From the NCBI RefSeq assembly GCF_026712245.1, contig NZ_JAPPUY010000005.1:1-64000 (forward strand): a stretch of DNA of 64,000 bases, read 5' to 3'. Source of the DNA: Roseateles hydrophilus (GTDB lineage Bacteria; Pseudomonadota; Gammaproteobacteria; Burkholderiales; Burkholderiaceae_C). Below are positions 1 through 8,395 of this stretch, piece by piece. The notes beneath the pieces are model-generated. The model was not told the DNA's origin. It saw only the letters and a list, made by a program, of their open reading frames with translations, and ran no database searches. The translations under genes and the position numbers were made by a program. How positions within the stretch are numbered: the stretch's first letter is position 1; each line of letters starts with the position of its first letter.

Positions 1-138
1 CCGCTTCTCACCAACGGGTCGATCCAGCAGGCCTTGGGCGATATAGAAGCGGATCGTGCGCGGGCTGACGCCCGCCAGGCTGGCCAGAGCGTCAATGGAC
101 AAGCGCTCCAAGGCGCCGTCTGTCGGGGGCTGATGCAT
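1..138 (-). CDS. MerR-family regulator, N-terminal part only
   Basis: The reverse strand opens with ATG at 138-136 and reads 46 codons to the window edge. Residues 13-46 form the start of a MerR winged helix-turn-helix: LSIDALASLAGVSPRTIRFY, then a short turn and GLLDRP. The rest of the gene lies outside the window, so neither the effector nor the target can be named. The upstream side (139-170) carries two direct TGCAAC repeats that may belong to its promoter. The domain is clear; the frame is open throughout. Confidence 0.8.
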   Translation of the reverse strand, partial: MHQPPTDGALERLSIDALASLAGVSPRTIRFYIAQGLLDRPVGEKR

Positions 139-470
139 GGCCGCACTATGCAACAGTTATTTGCGACATGCAACTGGCTTAAAGCGCGCCCTCAGCGCTC
201 ACGTAGCAACGATCGATGGATCCGCTGGCATGCCAGCTGTGTGTGGCTCACATGCTGCCTAGTACCTACCGGATGGCGACGATCCTTGCCGCGTGAGCAC
301 CGTGAACCGTGCAGCAACCGCCGGTCAAGATCAACAAGCGGCTACAGGCTGATCTCGGTCGTTCGGATCCGACATTCAAGTGACGGCAACGTGCCCGAAG
401 CAGAAGGTCGAGATCGGCCGCGACAGCCGGCGCTGCAGCGCCCTGTTCTGCTGGCTTTACCAGCGTGCGA
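139..470. other. Intergenic, no gene seen; possible MerR promoter
   Basis: No reading frame here looks coding. Near the MerR start two direct repeats, TGCAACAG and TGCAACTG, lie about 19 bp apart and could be part of an autoregulated promoter. The remainder holds nothing recognisable. Confidence 0.35.
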
Positions 471-1856
471 CTACATAAGCGGCATGTCAGGACCATCTCG
501 CCCTTTGTCTGGATACATGGACGTGAGCAGGCTCACCAGTTCATTTGTAATCTCAGAACGCCGCTTGCCGTGATGTGCTTCCCGATGATGGTTCGGGCAA
601 AGGCCGACCACATTCCATACGCGGTCCTTCCCGCCTTTTCCCAGGGGCTGTACGTGATGAGTTTCAAGGTAGAGCCTGCCGTCGTCCATCAAGAACCCTT
701 GCGTGTCGCACAGTTCGCAGTGACCATCAGCACGCTCCAAGACGGCGAGTCTCACTTTGGGGTCACGAGAAGTCGCCTGCACAACTGTTGAAACTCGCTC
801 AGGCGCGTCTGCGCCAAGCAGATCGTGCTGGTCCGCAAACCTGACCGCAGTGATCGGAGCAGCCTCACCTCTGGAATTGGCGGGCTTGCGCCGCAGACGA
901 CATTCGCCCGTCATCAAGTCATAGGACAAGACGTTCCAGGCAACGGGGTCCAGCAGTCTGACTTTGACCCACGAGCTTTCCTCGCCAAGCGCGGACTCAT
1001 CGCGCATGTTGCCTTCATTGACGATGACGCGAACCTCTGCACCTGAACCATGACATTCGCGTAGCAGCTTGTCCAAGCGCCGGGCACGGGCGGCCTGCGG
1101 CCGGGCACGCTCACGATGCTCGACTGGCCTATCTGTATCCGCTGCAATTTGTTCAAGCCTCGTCGCAGAACTGAGCAAGTTACCCACGAACTCGATGTGC
1201 CCATCGACTACCTTCATCGAAGCATGCCAAAGACAGGCCACCGAAGGTTCCTGTCCCCCGCCAAATGACCAGTCGTAGCAGTAGGCCGGATTGCTGCGCG
1301 GATTGGCTGCAGGTGTCCCATCCGCCTTCGTATGCCAGCGTTGAACCGATACCTTTGCCTGACGGACTAGATCTATGACCGCATGCCGGGCGCGTGGTCG
1401 CAGACTCTCGAGCTGAGCGTTCAGCAAAGAGGCAGCTTCTGCCAGCGGTGATTGCTGTAAGCGGTAACGGTCGATATCAGCAACCTGCCCCTCGGACATC
1501 CACCCTGTACGAAGCCTCTGGCAGTCAGCCAATACGGAGAGGGCCTGCGCATAAGAAACGCCAAAGATCGGCCAGTCACTGCCGTGCTTATGCACATTGC
1601 AAGTAGCTGGGTACTTTGCCTTCAAGGCAGACACCCACGCTAGGGTCGTCGCCAAATCGTAGCGCTCGGTCAAGCGAACCGGCGCGAGCGCAATCTCGAG
1701 TTCGTTGCCTGGCGCCAAGTCACTCCAGTAAATCGCGGCGACTTGGCCGGCAGGCGTTTGAATCCTGAATCCGTTGACGAGATTGCCAAGACTCCCAGTG
1801 AAGGCTTTGAGCGCACAATCCTCCAGGTGATCGCGTTGCTGACGGGTCAACCGCAT
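471..1856 (-). CDS. HNH endonuclease domain protein
   Basis: A 461-residue protein with a C-terminal HNH nuclease. Around residue 380 is CELC, about 17 residues later ETHHV, then GLCPNHHREAHHG, the usual zinc-binding and catalytic histidines of HNH nucleases related to McrA-type restriction enzymes. The N-terminal 350 residues match no family I can name and may recognise the substrate. The start at 1856 is preferred over the ATG at 1874 because AAGGAGG sits 8 bases upstream of it. The gene stands alone between a cut MerR gene and an IS30, so a defence role is only an inference from the domain and the accessory setting. Confidence 0.8.
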   Translation of the reverse strand: MRLTRQQRDHLEDCALKAFTGSLGNLVNGFRIQTPAGQVAAIYWSDLAPGNELEIALAPVRLTERYDLATTLAWVSALKAKYPATCNVHKHGSDWPIFGVSYAQALSVLADCQRLRTGWMSEGQVADIDRYRLQQSPLAEAASLLNAQLESLRPRARHAVIDLVRQAKVSVQRWHTKADGTPAANPRSNPAYCYDWSFGGGQEPSVACLWHASMKVVDGHIEFVGNLLSSATRLEQIAADTDRPVEHRERARPQAARARRLDKLLRECHGSGAEVRVIVNEGNMRDESALGEESSWVKVRLLDPVAWNVLSYDLMTGECRLRRKPANSRGEAAPITAVRFADQHDLLGADAPERVSTVVQATSRDPKVRLAVLERADGHCELCDTQGFLMDDGRLYLETHHVQPLGKGGKDRVWNVVGLCPNHHREAHHGKRRSEITNELVSLLTSMYPDKGRDGPDMPLM

Positions 1857-2195
1857 GATTCGTTCCTCCTTCATCGGCGCACTCTATAGTCGCTGGAGAG
1901 AGTTTCTTATGAACCTTGACGCTTGGACGCAGCGCTTTACGTCGCGTTCCCCGGCGCCACTCTTCAGCAAGTTCGCCACCTTGGCAGAAACGGTGGCCTG
2001 CCGACCTTGACCGGTCATCGAAGCCTTTGATCGGGCGGACGAGTTGATGACCGCTTTGCGCGACGCATTGTGAGCCCAGGTCTCCGCTGCAAGTCACAGC
2101 AGTCGCTGCGGCGCCGTCCTTCGTCGTCGATCTGACCTTCTGCTTTGGGCACAAAGCCGCCATCGAGGTGCGGCATCTGAGCGACCGCACTCGCT
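1857..2195. other. Intergenic, no gene recognised
   Basis: The stretch between the HNH start and the IS30 left end contains only short overlapping frames without recognisable products. It presumably holds the HNH promoter. Nothing else is supported. Confidence 0.4.
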
Positions 2196-2223
2196 GGCGG
2201 ATTCAACCGGTCGACGCAACACA
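2196..2223 (+). repeat. IS30 left inverted repeat
   Basis: 28 bp, identical to the reverse complement of 3397-3424. Confidence 0.92.
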
Positions 2224-2256
2224 CTAGAGGCCACCCCGGCCGAAGGAGTGTTGAAC

Positions 2257-3417
2257 ATGAGGCAACGACCGCGCATCTACTACTCGGATAGCCAGAAGGC
2301 GCTGATGTGGGAGCGCTGGCGAGCAGGTTGGACGCTGCACGAGATTGGAAAACTCTTCGACCGAGGCCACTCCTCGATTCACCGGATCATTTCTGAGACC
2401 GGCGGCATTCGCCCAGTGGAACGCAGCCGCTCACAACGTGCACTGACGTTGGCAGAGCGGGAAGAGATCTCGCTGGGCCTGACGCTTGGTCAATCGATGC
2501 GTTCGATTTCCGCGCGTCTTGGAAGATCGCCATCGACGATCTGCCGCGAGGTCGGTCGTAACGGCGGTCAAGAGGGCTATCGGGCAACCCTGGCAGACCA
2601 GGCTGCGTGGGAGCGCGCGCTTCGACCCAAGCTGTGCAAGCTGGCCAAGAACCGCGCGCTGGCTGGTGTCGTGTCAGACATGCTTCGGATGCTGTGGTCG
2701 CCCGAGCAGATCGCGGGTTGGCTCAAGCATACTTATCCGAACGATCAGCGCCTTCACGTGTCACACGAGACGATCTACCGAAGCCTGTTCGTTCAAGCGC
2801 GTGGCGCCTTGAAGAAGGAGTTGCTGGAGCATCTACGGCGCACGCGCGGCATGCGGCGCTCTCGCTCCTACACCCAGAAGACGGCGATCCATGGCCAGAT
2901 CGTCGACGCGGTCTCGATCAGCGAGCGGCCAGCGTCAGCCGAAGACCGCGCAGTGCCAGGGCATTGGGAAGGTGACTTGGTATTCGGCAGCGGCAATAGC
3001 CAGATCGCAACGCTGGTTGAGCGCCAGACGCGATACGTGATGCTGGTGAAGCTGGACGGCAAGGACTCGCAGACAGTCGTCAACGCGCTCATCAAGCATG
3101 CCCGCAAGCTGCCGCAGGAGCTCTACAAATCGCTCACCTGGGACCGAGGCACGGAGATGCATGGGCACAAGCGATTCACTATGGCCACTGACATCCAGGT
3201 TTACTTCTGTGACCCGCAAAGCCCTTGGCAGCGAGGCAGCAACGAGAACACTAATGGCCTGCTCAGGCAGTACCTGCCCAAGGGCATCGATATCTCGGGC
3301 TACTCACAACACCAGCTCAACGCGATCGCCAGACAATTGAACGAGAGGCCGCGCAAGACGCTCGGCTTCCAAACGCCCGCTGAGCGATTCAGTGAATGTG
3401 TTGCGTCGACCGGTTGA
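2257..3417 (+). CDS. IS30-family transposase
   Basis: A 386-residue transposase. An N-terminal helix-turn-helix (WTLHEIGKLFDRGHSSIHRI) precedes a second HTH around LGRSPSTICREVGRNGG, typical of IS30. The DDE catalytic core follows: the first Asp in GHWEGDLVFG, the second in LTWDRGTEMHGH, and the Glu in GSNENTNGLLRQY. The protein ends with the family-typical LNERPRKTLGFQTPAERF. ATG 2257 is chosen because AAGGAG lies 8 bases upstream. A GTG at 2248 is in frame but overlaps that ribosome site. The gene is intact, so the element may be active. Confidence 0.95.
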   Translation: MRQRPRIYYSDSQKALMWERWRAGWTLHEIGKLFDRGHSSIHRIISETGGIRPVERSRSQRALTLAEREEISLGLTLGQSMRSISARLGRSPSTICREVGRNGGQEGYRATLADQAAWERALRPKLCKLAKNRALAGVVSDMLRMLWSPEQIAGWLKHTYPNDQRLHVSHETIYRSLFVQARGALKKELLEHLRRTRGMRRSRSYTQKTAIHGQIVDAVSISERPASAEDRAVPGHWEGDLVFGSGNSQIATLVERQTRYVMLVKLDGKDSQTVVNALIKHARKLPQELYKSLTWDRGTEMHGHKRFTMATDIQVYFCDPQSPWQRGSNENTNGLLRQYLPKGIDISGYSQHQLNAIARQLNERPRKTLGFQTPAERFSECVASTG

Positions 3418-3424
3418 ATCCGCC
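3397..3424 (-). repeat. IS30 right inverted repeat
   Basis: 28 bp, the exact inverse of the left end. It overlaps the last codons of the transposase gene. Confidence 0.92.
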
Positions 3425-3690
3425 CTGCGGAGCTGCCGCTCAACTAGCGACGACGGCTTCAGGCTGATAGCGGACCTCGGCGCCTGGCCCATGGCTGACG
3501 GCAGCCGACCTGAAGCGAACATCCGGGGCGACGTTAAGGGACCGTCACTCCGTTGGCTCAAGGGTCTAGGAAACCCAAGGAGATTCAGAACGCCTTGGCA
3601 TCCCAGGCATTCATCCCCGGCTTTAGGGAGAAAAGAGCCTGCACGGGACAGTTACCATCACTGTGAATGGCGTTCGCCGAGGGAGAAAAC

Positions 3691-4263
3691 ATGAACATCA
3701 AAGCCATTGCCGCTGCTTCCGTCTCTCTGCTGTTGTCCGTGGCCAGTGGAGTGACCTCGGCGCAAATGGTTGCGGTTGACCTGAATGGTGATGGGCACTC
3801 ATTCGCGTTTCTTGATGTCGCCAACGGACTGTACTGGTCAAGGCCGGACGTCATTGCGGCAGCGCGCTACGCCAGCGCGACGAGCGCCATCGGCTCCTTG
3901 GAGCTGGAAGGTCGCACCAATTGGCGCTTGCCAACGAAGGCAGAGTTCCAAGCGCTTTACGCGACGCAGGGTCAGACCGGGACCGCCATGAGAACGGCGC
4001 CATTCCCAGCGTACTTAGGTCTGTACTGGACCACTGACGTCGACATGGACAACACCCTGCAGAACGTCACATTCGCGCCGGGCAACGGCACCACTCAGCC
4101 GCGCTTTCGTACTACCACCATCGGAGTGTGGGCCGTGAGTCCTGTTCCGGAGCCGAGTGCTGGCGTCTTGGCCGCGTTTGGCGCTGCCGCTTTGTTGCTG
4201 CGCATACGCCCTCGATTTCGTCAACTTAGGCTCAGTCGAGGCACGGCGGTCACGCCCCGATAG
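3691..4263 (+). CDS. Secreted PEP-CTERM protein with DUF1566-like domain
   Basis: A 190-residue exported protein. The N-terminus (MNIKAIAAASVSLLLSVASG, then VTSAQ) is a signal peptide. The middle contains NWRLPTKAEFQALY, the hallmark of DUF1566-type lectin-like domains. The C-terminus has a PEP-CTERM sorting signal: PVPEPS, a hydrophobic helix, then RIRPRFR. Such proteins are handled by an exosortase and are usually surface-bound or tied to exopolysaccharide. GGGAG lies 7 bases upstream of this start. It stands alone between the IS30 and the hipBA pair. Confidence 0.75.
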   Translation: MNIKAIAAASVSLLLSVASGVTSAQMVAVDLNGDGHSFAFLDVANGLYWSRPDVIAAARYASATSAIGSLELEGRTNWRLPTKAEFQALYATQGQTGTAMRTAPFPAYLGLYWTTDVDMDNTLQNVTFAPGNGTTQPRFRTTTIGVWAVSPVPEPSAGVLAAFGAAALLLRIRPRFRQLRLSRGTAVTPR

Positions 4264-4515
4264 GCCTCACCAGATCACGCTTGCTCTCGATGACGGAGAA
4301 CACCAGCCACTGCAGTACATCAAGCTCCCCGGGGGGAATTGTGTACGACGACCGTCTGGTCAAGCTGCAGAGCTGCCAGTCGCAAGTTGGCGTCGGCTAA
4401 CGCTGCAGAGCTGACGCCCGCTGATCGCCATGAACGCCTCAACCAGATCGGTGCTGCCCCAGACCACAAGTCCGCGATGACCTACTACGAGCAGTGGTGG
4501 TGGTGTCCCGCGAGG

Positions 4516-5892
4516 TCAAAGGAGGCGCTTCGGGACCCGGGCGATTTCGTCAACCTTGGCTGACACGGTCGTGCAGCGCTCCTGCAGCCGCAGCGCCATG
4601 CTTGCAAGCAGTTCGGGCGGAACGCCTTGCTGCTCCAACGCGACACGCGCGTCGCGAAGCAGTCGAGGCAGCGTCCCGCTCAGGGCCTTGAGGCGTGTCG
4701 CGAGGTGTCGAGGCGCGACATTGCACTGCGCGGCCATGCTGGCCCACTCGAAGGGCGTGAGCTCATCAGGCGTGAAGGCATCCCCGATCCCCATGGCGAA
4801 GGTCGTGCTCATGTGGGCGTGGGCCACCGACTCGACGTCGATGAGGTCGTAGGCGGGGGCAAGCGTGAGCAGGCCGGCCTGCGGGCCGACAAAGAATGAC
4901 CAGTTCTTTCCGTGAGCGTCGGTGTTGCCGACGAGGACGTTGAAGAGCGTGCGATCCACCAGTTGGTTGCGCATCGCCAGCGGAGCCGGACTGAGGTCGG
5001 CCAGGCCAAAAAGACGCGGCAACGAAGCACCATCACGCAGGTGCCTCACGGCGTCCTGGTCGCCGTAGGCGCGCTCGTACTTCAGCTCCGGCGAGAGGCC
5101 GAGAGCCTGACAGGCATCAATGATGTGCAGGCGCTCAACGCGGCCATCGCTGCTGCGCCTCCTGTCGAAGCGCTCGACGAGGAGTACCGGCTCCGGCACG
5201 TGCAGCAGCCGCGTCCTGGCTGTTGCAATGCCAGCGGCTGCGGCCAGGTGCATGCAGGTGTGTTCAATGGCCGGCAGACTGGCAAAGCGGCCGTCCGTGG
5301 GTGCTGGCTTGAGGATGACGGTGGAGGCATAGCCATCGCCGTTGGCAAGGAACAGGTCGCCCTGGTCCTCGAGCACGGCAATCTTGTCCTGCAGCCCGGC
5401 AATCGACAGGCGTACCTTGCCGTCCCAGATGGCGAAGGGCAGCTCAGGGCGGTTGCGAATCCGCTCACTCAGTTCGGTCAGTGGCAGCGGGCGGCGGGCC
5501 TGCTCTGCTGGCGGAGCCGGTGTCGTGCCTTCAGCGAGCGTGACGCGCAGCGCGCCGGCAGTCTCTGCGCCGAGCGCGACGAGCAAGCCGGCAAGGTTGC
5601 CCCGGGCGACGCCATTGGCCTGCGCAGCAACTTCGAGTGCCTGACCTTCCGGCAGCAAATTCTGGAAGAAGGCGCGGACGATCGCCGAACGAGTTTCCGC
5701 GGGCAGTTCAGCAAAGGCCCTCGCATCCGCCGCGTGCGCTGCGGCGAACATAGGCATCTGGGGGCTGAGTGGGAAGCCGCGAGGCGACTCTCGCCAGGCT
5801 TGGGCGTAGCTGAAGTCGAAGAGGTTGCTCTGCGCGTCATGAGACAGCGTGCCAACGCGATCGTGACCGGCCCAGACGGCGAGCTGAATCAT
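4516..5892 (-). CDS. HipA-family kinase toxin (type II toxin-antitoxin)
   Basis: A 458-residue HipA-like Ser/Thr kinase. The N-terminal HipA subdomain covers roughly residues 1-100 (a FSYAQAW stretch, then the LLPEG motif). The autophosphorylation loop is RLSIAGLQDK, which keeps the serine equivalent to E. coli HipA Ser150. The catalytic loop is VGNTDAHGKNWSF and the metal-binding segment PAYDLID. Family knowledge: HipA toxins phosphorylate aminoacyl-tRNA synthetases such as GltX and cause dormancy. The target here is unknown. Its start overlaps the antitoxin stop by 4 bases (ATGA), so the pair is co-translated. Confidence 0.88.
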   Translation of the reverse strand: MIQLAVWAGHDRVGTLSHDAQSNLFDFSYAQAWRESPRGFPLSPQMPMFAAAHAADARAFAELPAETRSAIVRAFFQNLLPEGQALEVAAQANGVARGNLAGLLVALGAETAGALRVTLAEGTTPAPPAEQARRPLPLTELSERIRNRPELPFAIWDGKVRLSIAGLQDKIAVLEDQGDLFLANGDGYASTVILKPAPTDGRFASLPAIEHTCMHLAAAAGIATARTRLLHVPEPVLLVERFDRRRSSDGRVERLHIIDACQALGLSPELKYERAYGDQDAVRHLRDGASLPRLFGLADLSPAPLAMRNQLVDRTLFNVLVGNTDAHGKNWSFFVGPQAGLLTLAPAYDLIDVESVAHAHMSTTFAMGIGDAFTPDELTPFEWASMAAQCNVAPRHLATRLKALSGTLPRLLRDARVALEQQGVPPELLASMALRLQERCTTVSAKVDEIARVPKRLL

Positions 5893-6260
5893 GTCGAACG
5901 CTCACGTTCCAGTGGCTGCCTTGACGAAGCCGGTCGTTCCGAGTCGATGCCGCCCCAGGGCTCCGGATGGGCGTTGCGCAGACCCTGCAGAACTGTTGAC
6001 GCTTCGAAGTGCACTGCCAGTGGCGTGGCGAACATGACAGCGCCGAGGTCGCGTGCCACGCGGAGCGCAGTGCCGAGCGCGACCGTACCCTTGCCACCTT
6101 CCAGGTCGCTGAGGGTCGCCTTGCTGATGCTGAGTGCCTGTGCTGCCGCTTCCAGACTGATGCCCGCGCCAGTGCGTGCGGCGCGCACGGCTTGGCCAAA
6201 GGCTCCGGCGTCGCGGATCAGAGGGGCGGGAAACGGCTCTGCCTTCACCTTGCGCATCAT
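5889..6260 (-). CDS. HipB-like XRE antitoxin
   Basis: A 123-residue DNA-binding antitoxin with a Cro/C1 helix-turn-helix at about residues 22-80 (GQAVRAARTGAGISLEAAAQ, then ISKATLSDLEGGKGTVALGTAL). It precedes and overlaps the HipA gene by 4 bases, the standard hipBA order. AGGAGA lies just upstream of the ATG. It probably represses its own promoter through the two direct repeats at 6267-6279 and 6316-6328. The long C-terminal tail may contact the toxin. Confidence 0.86.
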   Translation of the reverse strand: MMRKVKAEPFPAPLIRDAGAFGQAVRAARTGAGISLEAAAQALSISKATLSDLEGGKGTVALGTALRVARDLGAVMFATPLAVHFEASTVLQGLRNAHPEPWGGIDSERPASSRQPLERERST

Positions 6261-6266
6261 CTCTCC

Positions 6267-6328
6267 TGGTTTGGCAGGATTATATGAAATGACACCGGCT
6301 CAGGTGTATTTCGGATGGTTTGGCAGGA
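6267..6328 (-). promoter_or_regulatory. hipBA promoter with two direct repeats (HipB operator candidate)
   Basis: TGGTTTGGCAGGA occurs exactly twice, at 6267-6279 and 6316-6328, both in the same direction and flanking AT-rich promoter-like DNA. On the minus strand a consensus TATAAT lies between the repeats, next to the proximal copy. The proximal copy abuts the ribosome site, so a bound repressor would block initiation. Confidence 0.55.
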
Positions 6329-6663
6329 ATTTATAGTCCGAGTGCCACTAGGCATCTAACCGGCTACTTTGGCAGCCGAAACGACACGGAAGTGCTCGAC
6401 GCGTGGGGGTCCTCTATCCCGCCGCTACTCGCAACACCATGGCTGAGTCCAAGGATCCCGGCTGTGGCCGTCTCTCGCGGCGTTGCAGCGCAGTCACTGC
6501 GTCGCTCGCTGAATCGCCCCGGGTTTTGTCGCCAACCGCCTGAGCTCAGCTGAGTGGCTGGTCGCGCCGAATTCCCATCCCCGGGAGTCGAAGTTCCCAG
6601 CCCGCGATGACCCTTGCCCATCCTCCGTTTCGATTCCCATCCCCTTTATAAAAGGGGTGATGT
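6329..6663. other. Intergenic, small hairpin only
   Basis: No gene is supported. A hairpin CCCCTTT-ATA-AAAGGGG lies at about 6641-6657, just before the repeated xre-hipA block. It has no clear T-run on either strand. Confidence 0.35.
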
Positions 6664-6858
6664 CGGTGATGTCCCAGCGCGTGGTGTAAGTCCACAGCCC
6701 GGACAGGCTGGGATGCGCGGGTTACTCAGCGTGCCAATGCGGAGAGCCGAGTCGGGACAGGAGCACTGAGGGCCTTCAGGCCCTCCAGTTGTGCCAACGG
6801 CTTGATGCGTCTTTTATGGACGACGTTGCGACTCGTATTCCCGGTCTAATCTGGCATC

Positions 6859-7137
6859 ATGTCGCTCATGAACGACGAAATTCGTTTGGCGACAGAACTC
6901 GGGGCGTCAATCCGAGCCGCACGGCTGGCCATGGGCCTAAGCATCACAGAGCTGGCAAACCAATCGGGCCGCGTTCGCGACGTGATCTACCGGCTGGAAG
7001 CGGGCAAGGAAACATCTTTGAGCTCGCTGTTTGCGGTCTTGGCGGTCCTGAAGCTGACGCTGCGCCTGGAACCGGCGGGGCGTCCGACATTGAGCCAGGT
7101 TCAAGCCCGATTTGGCCTGGACGATGAGGACGAGTGA
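6859..7137 (+). CDS. XRE-family antitoxin of the duplicated HipA pair (copy 1)
   Basis: A 92-residue HTH protein: GASIRAARLAMGLSITELAN, then RVRDVIYRLEAGKETSLSSL, a Cro/C1-type fold. It ends with an acidic tail (GLDDEDE). The stop TGA overlaps the toxin start (TGATG), showing translational coupling. A downstream ATG at 6868 is an alternative start. It differs from copy 2 at 39019 by two residues (S/A in GASIRA, N/S in LANQS). It is not closely related in sequence to the HipB at 5889. Confidence 0.85.
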   Translation: MSLMNDEIRLATELGASIRAARLAMGLSITELANQSGRVRDVIYRLEAGKETSLSSLFAVLAVLKLTLRLEPAGRPTLSQVQARFGLDDEDE

Positions 7138-8372
7138 TGGCTTTGCCTGACAAGATCCGGGCGCTGGAGGTGTCGATCAACGGACGCGCCGCAGGTCAGT
7201 TGCTCAAGACCTCGAACTATGAATTCCGGTATGCCACGCCGGATCCCGATCAGCCGAGCGTTGCGCTGCTTATGCCGGCGCGCGAGCAGCCGACCTGGCA
7301 GGACGGCGCGCTTTTCGCCGTGATGGACCAGTCCTTGCCCGAGGGCGAGCTGCTGCTGCGCTTGAGCATGATGTTCCCGAAACACCAGCTGCAGCCCATG
7401 CACCTGCTGGCGATGATGGGGCAGAACGGTATCGGCAACCTGGGCTACACGTTGCCAGGCGCTGCGCCAACTTCCGCGCCGACCCACATCGAACGGGAAG
7501 CGTTGTTGGCGCTGCCTTTCACACCAGAGCTGTACGAAGACCTGGTGCGGGCGTATCTGAGTTCAGGTGTCGGCATTGCGGGCGTGCAGCCCAAGATCAT
7601 GGTGGCCGATCGGGCAACCGTGCCCATCCCGTCGGTGATCGTGAAGGTAGCGTCCGCAGCTTATGCGGGCCTGGCAGCGAACGAGTTCCTGTGTTTGTCG
7701 GCGGCGAAGAAGGCGCAGATACCGACGCCTGGCTTCGAACTGTCCCATGACGGCCAGATGCTGATCGTCGATCGCTTTGACCTGAACCCTCGACCAGATG
7801 GCCAGATCGAGCGCCTGGGTTTTGAAGACATTGCCTCGCTGATGAACCTGCGCGTTCGCGATGTGCTGTCCGAACGCAAGTACCGCGGGAGCTACCAACG
7901 CATCGGCGAGCTGTTGCGGTACCTGCAGCTGCCGGGCGAGGATCTCCAGCGGTTCTTCGAGCAGGTGGCACTGAGCGTGATGGTACGCAATGGAGATGCG
8001 CACCTGAAAAACTTCGGCGTGCTGATTCAGCGGGATGGCACGCCGCGGCTGTCGCCGCTGTTCGACGTCGTGACGACGGCGGTCTACACCTACACCCGTT
8101 TCGTCGGCGATGAAGAGCAAACCGATCGCACGATGGCCCTGAAGCTGTTCGCCGGCAAGCACCACAGCAAGGCGTACCCGACGACCGAGGAGTTGCTTCA
8201 GTTCGGCACGGAGGTCTGCGGCGTGGTCAGGCCGCGCGTGGTGTTGGAGCGCATCGCCGACGCGATGCATGAAACGCTGGCAGAGGCTCAAGGAGATGAG
8301 CGCATACCGGCTTCGCTGCTGGCGTTGATGCAGCCGGTCTGGGAGGTGGGCACGAAATACGCTCTGTCGTAG
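7137..8372 (+). CDS. HipA-like kinase toxin (copy 1 of duplicated pair)
   Basis: A 411-residue HipA-family protein. The N-subdomain (residues about 10-95) includes DQSLPEGELLLRL. The catalytic loop is MVRNGDAHLKNFGVL and the metal-binding stretch PLFDVVTT, both intact. At the position where E. coli HipA has the autophosphorylated Ser150 (SVAGAQEK), this protein reads GIAGVQPK, with glycine instead of serine. The ATG at 7137 is taken as start because it overlaps the antitoxin stop. A GTG at 7134 is in frame. It differs from copy 2 by four residues. Target unknown. Confidence 0.86.
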   Translation: MALPDKIRALEVSINGRAAGQLLKTSNYEFRYATPDPDQPSVALLMPAREQPTWQDGALFAVMDQSLPEGELLLRLSMMFPKHQLQPMHLLAMMGQNGIGNLGYTLPGAAPTSAPTHIEREALLALPFTPELYEDLVRAYLSSGVGIAGVQPKIMVADRATVPIPSVIVKVASAAYAGLAANEFLCLSAAKKAQIPTPGFELSHDGQMLIVDRFDLNPRPDGQIERLGFEDIASLMNLRVRDVLSERKYRGSYQRIGELLRYLQLPGEDLQRFFEQVALSVMVRNGDAHLKNFGVLIQRDGTPRLSPLFDVVTTAVYTYTRFVGDEEQTDRTMALKLFAGKHHSKAYPTTEELLQFGTEVCGVVRPRVVLERIADAMHETLAEAQGDERIPASLLALMQPVWEVGTKYALS

Positions 8373-8395
8373 AGGTTGGATCGAATCTGCCACTG

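Larger units (their letters stand above)
2196..3424 (+). mobile_element. IS30-family insertion sequence, complete
   Basis: A 1,229-bp element bounded by perfect 28-bp inverted repeats (2196-2223 and 3397-3424), each starting GGCGGATTCAACCGGTCGAC. The single transposase gene runs into the right repeat, as is usual for the family. No obvious target duplication is seen (IS30 elements make only 2-3 bp). A fragment of the same left end recurs inverted at 11290-11398. Confidence 0.93.
6664..8395 (+). repeat. 1.73-kb xre-hipA block, copy 1
   Basis: Positions 6664-8395 and 38824-40555 are the same length (1,732 bp), without indels, and nearly identical, beginning with CGGTGATGTCCC and ending with GAATCTGCCACTG. 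Sequence outside differs completely on both sides. The first 86 bp also occur, inverted, at 9772-9857. A strong hairpin (GAGGGCC-TTCA-GGCCCTC, 6768-6785) lies between the left end and the xre gene. This looks like a unit that has been copied or moved as a whole. Confidence 0.85.

Noticed and set aside
3425-3690. A gene after the IS30 element
   Set aside because: Short frames only, with no family or ribosome site.
6560-6660. A tRNA-like TTCGATTCCCATCCCC segment before the xre-hipA block
   Set aside because: Only a T-loop-like run is present, with no matching stem or anticodon arm.
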